A stretch of 64,000 nt of DNA from Paenibacillus sp. FSL R5-0517 (GTDB lineage Bacteria > Bacillota > Bacilli > Paenibacillales > Paenibacillaceae), in the NCBI RefSeq assembly GCF_037974355.1, contig NZ_CP150235.1, positions 3,224,001-3,288,000 on the forward strand, given 5' to 3'. The notes under the pieces are model-generated. The model was given only the letters and a program-made list of their open reading frames with translations. It was not told where the DNA came from and ran no database searches. Positions 57,280 through 64,000 of this stretch are shown here, piece after piece; position 1 is the stretch's first letter, and each line of letters starts with the position of its first letter. A program made the translations under genes and the position numbers.

Positions 57280-58889
57280 TTGTAGATGACGAGGAGATTA
57301 TTACGGATAGTCTCTATGAAACTTTCGCCAGACATATACCCGACCAGCTTGATGTATGTAAGGCATACTCTGCTACAGAAGCATTGTCCTGGATGCAGCG
57401 TTCTAGAATTGATATTGTTCTAACAGACATTCGCATGCCGGGCATGAGTGGCTTGGAACTGACAGAGCGAATTCAAGCCAGTTGGCCGAATTGTCGCGTC
57501 ATTTTTCTGACAGGACATAGCGATTTTGATTATGCCTATCAAGCTTTTCAGATGGCCAATGTACGTTACTTGCTCAAAACGGAAGGTTATGACAAGGTGA
57601 TGTCTGTTGTCGAAGATGTGATGGAAGAGATCCGGCAAAGTCACAGCATGCTTGAATTGTTGGAACATTCTCATCAAGTCAACTCTCAGCTTGCACGGAT
57701 TCAACAAAAAGAGTACTTGCGGAAGCTGCTTCAAGATTGTACAGCAGTTATGGCTTCTACTAATGATATGCAGGACGAATTATTCAAAAGAGATATCAGA
57801 TTACAGATAAACTCGCCAATTTATCTCATACTGGGTCGGTTCAATAATCCGCCAGAAAAAGGTTCGGACCTCACAGAAGTCCAAGAATCTGTTCGCATTA
57901 TCGGTTCTTCTCTAATGCATGATCGAACAGCGTACGTCAGCGTAACGGACCATTATGGAGATACAATCTGGTTGATTCAGCCCAAGCAGGAAGAAGAGAT
58001 GTCCAATGATAAACTTGTACGGTTTCTAGAAGGCACACTGGAACTGGTACAGGAAGCTTGCATGGTATCTCTTGGCGTATCCATTGCATTCTCATTAAGC
58101 AGTCAAAGCTGCGAATGGTCCGAGTTAACCAAACAATATGAACGTCTGAGATTACTCCAGTGGATGAAAATAGGGGATGGCGTATCCATGGTGCTCACGG
58201 ATCATCGCAATGACCTCTCATCTGACGTACCCAAAGAATCCATGCGTATCTCAAACCGGATTGAGATTATGTCAGGATATTTGGAAACGGGGCGAATTCA
58301 GCCTTTTTACGATATATTTGAGGAACTTGCAGGCGAATTGTTGCAGCAGGAGATTACGATGGAACGTGCAATGGAAACCTACTATAATCTGGCTTTATTA
58401 TTACATTCGACAATCAATCGGTGGGGTCTTCAACAGAAGATTCCTGATCAACGAAGTTTGCTGCATTTAGGGGAGTATACATGCATGAAGGATGCAGTTC
58501 AATTTTTGTATCGTGCTGCCGATGAATTAGTCCGGTACAAGAGGTCCAATGAACAGGAACGCGCTAACGTTGTCATTCATTCTTTATGCAGTTACATCAA
58601 GGATAACCTTGAGAAAGATCTTTCTTTAGTAAGATTGGCTGAACTTCATCATTTCAATCCATCCTATCTATCCCGATTCTTTAAGCAGGAAATGGGAATT
58701 AACCTGTCCGAGTTCATTGACGACTGCCGAATAAGAAGAGCCAAAGAATTGCTTCAGAACCCGAATTTTATGGTACGTGAGGTCGCACTCCAAGTGGGAT
58801 ACGAGGCTGCACATTCGTTTACCCGACTTTTTAAGAAAATAACAGGAATGACCCCCCAAGAATACCGGGAATCCCTTTTGGTACGTTAA
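57264..58889 (+). CDS. YesN-type response regulator (receiver + AraC domain)
   Basis: 541 residues. ATG 57264 has AAGGAGAG 5 bases upstream. Receiver with DDEE acidic cluster, phospho-Asp55 in LTDIRMPGMSG and Lys in RYLLKTEGYD. A long middle region follows, then the AraC domain (LVRLAELHHFNPSYLSRFFKQEMGINLSEFI and VREVALQVGYEAAHSFTRLFKKITGMTPQEYR). Partner of the kinase just upstream. Probable targets are the binding-protein and xylan-related genes nearby. Confidence 0.94.
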   Translation: MYRLLIVDDEEIITDSLYETFARHIPDQLDVCKAYSATEALSWMQRSRIDIVLTDIRMPGMSGLELTERIQASWPNCRVIFLTGHSDFDYAYQAFQMANVRYLLKTEGYDKVMSVVEDVMEEIRQSHSMLELLEHSHQVNSQLARIQQKEYLRKLLQDCTAVMASTNDMQDELFKRDIRLQINSPIYLILGRFNNPPEKGSDLTEVQESVRIIGSSLMHDRTAYVSVTDHYGDTIWLIQPKQEEEMSNDKLVRFLEGTLELVQEACMVSLGVSIAFSLSSQSCEWSELTKQYERLRLLQWMKIGDGVSMVLTDHRNDLSSDVPKESMRISNRIEIMSGYLETGRIQPFYDIFEELAGELLQQEITMERAMETYYNLALLLHSTINRWGLQQKIPDQRSLLHLGEYTCMKDAVQFLYRAADELVRYKRSNEQERANVVIHSLCSYIKDNLEKDLSLVRLAELHHFNPSYLSRFFKQEMGINLSEFIDDCRIRRAKELLQNPNFMVREVALQVGYEAAHSFTRLFKKITGMTPQEYRESLLVR

Positions 58890-58927
58890 TTGTGAATTCT
58901 CAGGAATTGGCTAGCTCAAATAACCAC

Positions 58928-58961
58928 AAAAAACGCAGGGAGAACATCTCCTGCGTTTTTC
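58928..58961. terminator. Bidirectional terminator
   Basis: AAAAACGCAGG pairs with CCTGCGTTTTT around GAGAACATCT, between convergent genes. Confidence 0.9.
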
Positions 58962-59000
58962 TGTAGTTATTTAACAAACATAGCACATCGGCAATCCACC

Positions 59001-59768
59001 CTAGGCCGTGTGGATTTTTTGTCGTCTATAAGCATTAGGACTCGATCCGGCGTACGCTTTGAATTTTTTATAGAACCAATCAATATCCTTATAACCTACC
59101 TCAATCGCTATCTCATATATTCGCAGATTCGTGGAAGACAGCAGTTGCTGTGCCTTTTCCATACGTTGCTGGAGCATATAATCATTGAAAGACATCTTCT
59201 CTTCCAGTTTGAACTTCTGCCCAAGGTAGGCACAGTTAAAATGAAGCATATCAGAGATCTTCTTCAGCGTGATTTCATCACTCAGATGATCCCGTACATA
59301 GGCTTTGACGATACGAATCACATGACTGGAGTGCATGGGTTTACCATTCATTTGAACAGGCGTTTTGAAGAACGACGACGTTTTGTGTGCCGGATCGGTT
59401 TCAAGGTGGGATCGAAGTCCGTGCAGACTGTTAAGTAAAGAAGAGGGACTAACAGGATACGGTAGATAATCATTCACCTGATACGTAAGGGCTTTGCGTA
59501 CGAACCTGAAGTGATCTCTTCCACCCATCAGGAGGATGGGGATCTGACTTTTCTTTCGAATCTCGTTGCATAACCAGAGCCCCGCGGTATCGAACCTCTC
59601 TGTATGTACCATAACAAGGGAAAAGTCTCGTTCTGACAATGCGGTCAAAGCTTCGGACGATGAGAACACACAATTAGCGATAGTATATTGAGCTTTGCTC
59701 CGTAGCAACATCTGTTGCAACTCTCCGCACAAACGACGGCTGAAATCCACAAGTAAAATATCATACAT
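59001..59768 (-). CDS. AraC regulator with degenerate receiver domain
   Basis: 255 residues. The start at 59768 is chosen for GTGAGGT 8 bases upstream. The N-terminal 115 residues are receiver-like (MYDILLVDFSRRLCGELQQML; ALTYQVNDYLPYPVS). However, the acidic pair is reduced to one Asp, the phospho-Asp position is His in VMVHTERFDTAG, and the usual Lys-Pro is Pro-Tyr-Pro. It is followed by a double helix-turn-helix AraC domain (LKKISDMLHFNCAYLGQKF; IYEIAIEVGYKDIDWFYKKF). It cannot be phosphorylated in the standard way. Divergent from the binding-protein genes at 60044, which it may control. Confidence 0.88.
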   Translation of the reverse strand: MYDILLVDFSRRLCGELQQMLLRSKAQYTIANCVFSSSEALTALSERDFSLVMVHTERFDTAGLWLCNEIRKKSQIPILLMGGRDHFRFVRKALTYQVNDYLPYPVSPSSLLNSLHGLRSHLETDPAHKTSSFFKTPVQMNGKPMHSSHVIRIVKAYVRDHLSDEITLKKISDMLHFNCAYLGQKFKLEEKMSFNDYMLQQRMEKAQQLLSSTNLRIYEIAIEVGYKDIDWFYKKFKAYAGSSPNAYRRQKIHTA

Positions 59769-59982
59769 GAAGCAATACCTCACCTTCTGCTGAATTGTAA
59801 TCCGCCAGATTAAACTCAATGATGACGTAATTTCATTATGGTAATAAAAGAAAGCGCATACAATGTGCATATTTTTGTAGAGAGTGCATTTCTTTACCAA
59901 TTGGAACCCAGAATGCAATTTGTACGCACAAAATCATGGAAATCTATATTCAGCCGGGGTAAACACCTGTATTTTGGCAGGT

Positions 59983-59997
59983 TGTTTGCGCTTTCAT
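59983..59997 (-). promoter_or_regulatory. cre site before the binding-protein operon
   Basis: On the reverse strand ATGAAAGCGCAAACA fits WTGNAANCGNWNNCW at every position. It lies 46 bases before the start of the gene at 60044. Confidence 0.65.
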
Positions 59998-60043
59998 TTG
60001 GGCGATACACTGTGAGAGCAAAAGACAATCAGGGGGGAAGACG

Positions 60044-61399
60044 ATGAGAAAAAACAAGTTCATGCTACTGAGCCTGGTATTCGCGGTTTTGTTGGTGATT
60101 GCTGCATGCAGTTCTGCACCTACCGCTCAACCCGAGCCGGAAAAGACAACACCACAGGAGGAACAAACACCCGTAGAAACCGAGCCAAAGAATGAAAACT
60201 CTACGCCAGAAATGGACTTTGACATGGGCGGCAGAACGATCAAAGTTGTTGCTTGGTGGGACATGGAAATACAGGGGAACAACCCGGACAACATTCAACG
60301 CCTTGAGAATCTCGAAGCGCTGAAGAAAAAACACAACTTTAATATTGAATACGTTTCCATTGATTTCGGCGAATATCAGGAGAAGGTAGTTGCTTCGCTG
60401 ATGGCAGGGGAACCACTTGGTGATTTGGTGAGATTGGGCAAAAACTATGCCATTCCCGCATTGACCAAACAGGATCTCTTGTGGCCAGTGGATGATTATA
60501 TTAAAAACGACAAAGTATTCAATCAGAAAACAACAAAGGAATATATGCAATATGAAGGCAAAGGTTACGGCTTTACCGAGGACCAGTCTTCTTTTATCAA
60601 CGGAATTTTCTATAATCGTACCCTCATGCAGGAGCTGGGCTTGAAGCCATTACAGGAATATGTGGATGCTGATGAATGGAACTGGGATACATTCCTCAGC
60701 GTTGCCAAACAAGCGAACAAGGATCGCAACAACGATGGCAAGCTGGACACTTGGGGACTAGCTCAGACGGGATTGCTTGAACCGATTCTGTATTCGAATG
60801 AAGCTTCCCTGACCCTAGAGGATAAGCAGAACCTGGAAGATCCCAAAACGAAGGAAGCGCTGAATTTCCTGTCCAAACTGGCTACGGAAAAGGTCGGCAG
60901 AGCTTCTGAAGGCGGCGATTGGACTGAGCCGTCCACGTTCTTCCGTCAAGGCAATACGTTGATGTATTCAGGTGCCATGTACGAGGTTGAAGGCATTATG
61001 ACAGACATGAAGGATTACGATATCGGTTTTGTACCATTCCCTAAAGGTCCAAGTGCATCAGCGTATCACTCTGGAGAGTCCCGTTACCAGGCTATAACGA
61101 TTCCTAAAGCAGTAGAGAATCCGGAACAACTGATGTACATCTGGGAGAAAATTAACGAGATTGATTCGATCTATGAGTATCCGGGCCAATCCACACTGGA
61201 GACACATCTGACCGATGAAGCAGATATCAACAACGCCAGAGAGGTTGCAGAAGGCATGCTGGTTCTCGACCATAACACATTCCCGTCCTTGCCTTTCTGG
61301 GACTTTGATGGAGAGCTCAAAGAAGGAGTATCTGTATCTACGCTGATTGAGAAATACAAGGCACCTTTCCAGGCTGCGATTGATGAGGTATACAAATAA
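60044..61399 (+). CDS. Extracellular sugar-binding lipoprotein
   Basis: 451 residues with GGGGGGAAG 5 bases upstream. Lipoprotein signal ending VIAAC, Cys22, then a Pro/Glu/Thr-rich linker to about residue 60. Family 1 binding-protein features: RTIKVVAWWDMEIQGNNPDNIQRLENLEALKKKHNF, MAGEPLGDLVRLGKNYAIPAL, DRNNDGKLDTWGLAQ. It is followed by a very large second binding protein, likely in one operon. Substrate probably a plant oligosaccharide, by context. Confidence 0.93.
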   Translation: MRKNKFMLLSLVFAVLLVIAACSSAPTAQPEPEKTTPQEEQTPVETEPKNENSTPEMDFDMGGRTIKVVAWWDMEIQGNNPDNIQRLENLEALKKKHNFNIEYVSIDFGEYQEKVVASLMAGEPLGDLVRLGKNYAIPALTKQDLLWPVDDYIKNDKVFNQKTTKEYMQYEGKGYGFTEDQSSFINGIFYNRTLMQELGLKPLQEYVDADEWNWDTFLSVAKQANKDRNNDGKLDTWGLAQTGLLEPILYSNEASLTLEDKQNLEDPKTKEALNFLSKLATEKVGRASEGGDWTEPSTFFRQGNTLMYSGAMYEVEGIMTDMKDYDIGFVPFPKGPSASAYHSGESRYQAITIPKAVENPEQLMYIWEKINEIDSIYEYPGQSTLETHLTDEADINNAREVAEGMLVLDHNTFPSLPFWDFDGELKEGVSVSTLIEKYKAPFQAAIDEVYK

Positions 61400-61504
61400 G
61401 CATCATGACACACGGGCAGAACGCACCAGTGATGGTGCGGTCTGTCCGGGTTAGTCAATCGTCCAGTTCTCGCAACGCTTAGAGGAAAGGGGATACATTC
61501 GAAC

Positions 61505-64000
61505 ATGCGGTCACGTAAGAAAAAGGGACTAATCTTGGTGCTTGTCCTGGCCCTGGTACTCTCCATATGGACGCTATATCCATCGCGGGATCGTTATCCG
61601 GGGACGGTACATGCGCTTGAGGACTTTGACGCAGTATCGGCAACCGAGGATTCATTCAGTTATGACCATTATCTGACTACTCATGCCAATGCGGCTAAAC
61701 CCGAGAAAACAATACGCATTGAAGGCGAATCTTATGTTCAGGCAACTGACGGGGAATTCGAGGTCGTGCAAGGTTATGCCGGACTGGATGGGAGCGCTGT
61801 AATTACGCCGGAAACTGGAACCATTCGTTGGGATGTTCCCGTTCAAATGAGCGGTTTGTACAATATTCGCATTCACTATTACCCTGTAGAGGGTAAAAGC
61901 TCGGGTATTGAACGCAGACTCGAGGTGAATGGGGAGGTTCCTTTTAGAGGGGCCGATGTTCTCTTGTTTGACAGGGTGTGGGGGAATCGCGAGGATAACG
62001 TTCGTCGTGACGATCGGGATAACGATCTCAGGCCAAGACAAGTGGAACAGCCCGAGTGGCAGTTGACTTCCTTCAAGGATAGCGGAGGCTATTTCGAGGA
62101 GCCCTTTCAGTTTTATTTTGAAAAAGGTAACCCGCAGTTATCGCTCACTTCATTAAGAGAAAGTATGGCGATTGATTATATTGAGCTGTATCAGGAAGGG
62201 GAGATCCCGACCTATGCAGAGCTTGAGGCAACTTATGCCTCACAGGGGCTGAAACCAGCGGCTCCAGTCATGCTGAAAGTACAAGGGGAACAAGCAGTCA
62301 GCAAGTCTTCACCTACACTGGCACCCATCTCGGATCGTTCGAGCCCATCGCTAGAACCTTATGATGTGTCCAAAATTCGCATGAATGCGATCGGGGGCAT
62401 CAACTGGAAGCTGCCGGGTGAATGGATCGAATGGGAAATCGACGTGCCTGAAGACGGATTGTATCAAATCGCGTTAAAGGTAAAACAGGATCAATTGCGC
62501 GGTATTTACGCAACCCGCAGTCTGACGATCAACGGCGAAGTTCCGTTTAAAGAAATGAAACGCATTCGTTTCAACTACAGCCCATCCTGGCAAACTCAGG
62601 TGCTGGGGGCGGCAGAAAATCAGCCTTACCAGTTTCATCTGGATAAAGGGAAACACCGGATTCGAATGACGGTAACGCTAGGCGACATCGCTCCTCTGCT
62701 TCGTACCGTGGAATCCAGCGTGCTGGAATTGAATGAGATGTATCGCAAAATCCTGATGATCACCTCCAACAGCCCCGATCCGCTTCGGGATTATCAGTTG
62801 GAACAACGCATCCCGGAGATGACGGAAGTCTTTGAACGACAGGCAGACACGCTCCGTTCTGTAGCGGATTATCTGGAAAAGGCAACGGGTGAGCAAAGTG
62901 ATAAAGTTGCCGTGCTTCACGCCATGGTCATGCAGCTTGAAGATATGGCGGCCAAGCCGGAGACCGTTCCTAAACGACTGGATACGTTCAAAATTAACGT
63001 AGGTGGCCTGGGTACCTGGATATTGTCAGTACGTGAACAGCCGATCACTCTGGATTACCTCGTCGTGTCTCCGCCGGGTGAAGCCTTGCCAGATGCGGAA
63101 GCGACGGCCATTCAGCAGGTGAAACATGAGCTGGGTGCATACGTGGCTTCGTATACCGAAGATTACGACAGCATCGGTAACGTGGAACAAAAAAAGGATT
63201 CCATTACTGTATGGATCACGACTGGACGGGATCAGGCTCAGGTATTGAAAGGCATGATCGATGATTCGTTTACTCCGGATACGGATGTATCCGTGCAGCT
63301 ACGTCTTGTGCCGCCCAACATATTGCTTCCCGCAACCCTTGCAGGTGAAGGACCCGACATTGCCATGCAAATGGGTGAGGACATCCCTGTAAACTATGCG
63401 ATGAGAAGTGCGGCAGCGGATTTGAGCAAATTCCCCGACTTCGAGGAAATTGCGGGTCGGTTCCGTGAAAGCGGGTTGACACCATACCGGTATAACGACG
63501 GTGTGTATGCCCTCCCGGAACAGCAACATTTTCCGATGCTCTTTTACCGCAAAGATATCCTGAACGAATTGGGACTGGAACCGCCGAAAACGTGGCAGGA
63601 CGTGTATAACGCCATTGCTGTGCTGCAAAAGCATAATATGGAGTTTTATCTGCCCATCGAGGATACACTGAACAACGCAAACCTTGTGCCGAACTCGACT
63701 TTTGCGATGCTGCTGTACCAGAATGATGGCACCTTCTATACGGAAGATCAGAAGAAGAGTGCCCTTGATTCGGAAATTTCGATGGATGCGTTTAAACGCT
63801 GGACACAATTCTATACCAATTATAAATTCCCGCTTAAAGCGGACTTTCCAAACCGCTTCCGTACCGGTGAGATGCCGATTGGAATTGCGGACTATACAAC
63901 CTATAACATGTTGACAGTTTTGGCTCCGGAAATTCGCAATCTCTGGGACTTTACCATTGTTCCTGGTACGCAGCTTCCGGACGGTTCCATAAGGCATGAG
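61505..64000 (+). CDS. Very large solute-binding protein with N-terminal carbohydrate-module-like domains (partial, C-terminus off window)
   Basis: Open for 832 codons from ATG 61505 to the window end. An N-terminal helix (KKKGLILVLVLALVLSIWTLYP) without a Cys serves as signal or anchor. Two related beta-rich modules follow, about residues 60-240 and 285-400. Each has an IRxEGESY or VSKIRMNAIGG start, a WxVPV/WEIDVPEDGLYxI core, an LEVNGEVPFR or LTINGEVPFK strand and a final ID/LRMTV strand, as in CBM35/DUF-type sandwich modules. A helical segment spans 400-490. From about residue 495 a family 1 sugar-binding domain starts (ITVWITTGRDQAQVLKGMIDDSF; YALPEQQHFPMLFYRKDILNELGLEPPKTWQDV). Co-directional with the gene at 60044. 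Confidence 0.82.
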   Translation, partial: MRSRKKKGLILVLVLALVLSIWTLYPSRDRYPGTVHALEDFDAVSATEDSFSYDHYLTTHANAAKPEKTIRIEGESYVQATDGEFEVVQGYAGLDGSAVITPETGTIRWDVPVQMSGLYNIRIHYYPVEGKSSGIERRLEVNGEVPFRGADVLLFDRVWGNREDNVRRDDRDNDLRPRQVEQPEWQLTSFKDSGGYFEEPFQFYFEKGNPQLSLTSLRESMAIDYIELYQEGEIPTYAELEATYASQGLKPAAPVMLKVQGEQAVSKSSPTLAPISDRSSPSLEPYDVSKIRMNAIGGINWKLPGEWIEWEIDVPEDGLYQIALKVKQDQLRGIYATRSLTINGEVPFKEMKRIRFNYSPSWQTQVLGAAENQPYQFHLDKGKHRIRMTVTLGDIAPLLRTVESSVLELNEMYRKILMITSNSPDPLRDYQLEQRIPEMTEVFERQADTLRSVADYLEKATGEQSDKVAVLHAMVMQLEDMAAKPETVPKRLDTFKINVGGLGTWILSVREQPITLDYLVVSPPGEALPDAEATAIQQVKHELGAYVASYTEDYDSIGNVEQKKDSITVWITTGRDQAQVLKGMIDDSFTPDTDVSVQLRLVPPNILLPATLAGEGPDIAMQMGEDIPVNYAMRSAAADLSKFPDFEEIAGRFRESGLTPYRYNDGVYALPEQQHFPMLFYRKDILNELGLEPPKTWQDVYNAIAVLQKHNMEFYLPIEDTLNNANLVPNSTFAMLLYQNDGTFYTEDQKKSALDSEISMDAFKRWTQFYTNYKFPLKADFPNRFRTGEMPIGIADYTTYNMLTVLAPEIRNLWDFTIVPGTQLPDGSIRHE

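Noticed and set aside
63299..63997. Leftward 232-codon frame at the right edge
   Set aside because: Antisense to a clear solute-binding domain on the + strand; composition is that of a shadow frame with no family resemblance.

Overview
The window looks like part of the chromosome of a Paenibacillus-type Gram-positive soil or plant-associated bacterium. This is inferred from strong AGGAGG ribosome sites, frequent TTG/GTG starts, lipoprotein signal peptides, two YesM/YesN-type two-component pairs, many AraC, TetR and LacI regulators, CcpA (cre)-like sites and a dense set of carbohydrate-binding lipoproteins and glycosidases. No rRNA, tRNA, CRISPR array, prophage or insertion sequence was seen.

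Left part (1-11.3 kb): the N-terminus of a sugar-binding lipoprotein runs off the left edge, divergent from a YesM kinase/YesN regulator pair. Then come an orphan chemoreceptor, a class I glutamine amidotransferase of the gamma-Glu-GABA hydrolase type, an MMPL exporter with its TetR repressor, and a second TetR regulator. From 11.3 to 12.0 kb lie remnants of a cytochrome P450 and of a nucleoside deaminase.

Middle part (12-31 kb): a structured, terminator-bearing leader precedes a carboxynorspermidine-type polyamine operon (dehydrogenase plus decarboxylase). An SDR gene has a 19-bp-spacer MerR promoter and a divergent MerR gene. There follow a YitT membrane protein, a metal-dependent cyclase, small proteins, serine hydrolases and an EamA exporter. 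A complete ribose operon (rbsR-K-D-A-C-B) carries its palindromic operator and an operator-like copy inside rbsK. Then a yggS-benE-glyA operon starts from a promoter that shares a two-part motif with the region next to a MocR regulator 5.6 kb away.

Right part (31-64 kb): the MocR gene, a large secreted penicillin-binding-like serine hydrolase, an amino-acid ABC transporter with its binding protein fused to the permease, a TetR/MFS pair with duplicated operators, a GH27 alpha-galactosidase with an AraC regulator, and a TetR/hydrolase pair around a perfect 26-bp palindrome. Next is a barnase/barstar pair in which the ribonuclease is a predicted lipoprotein. The last 16 kb is a plant-polysaccharide region: binding proteins without local permeases, two GH43 enzymes, AraC regulators (one with a degenerate receiver), a second YesM/YesN pair, and at the right edge a very large binding protein with carbohydrate-module-like N-terminal domains, cut by the window end.

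Start codons were re-chosen wherever a better ribosome site lies downstream of the longest reading frame. Family names rest on recognised motifs; substrates of transporters and glycosidases are inferred.
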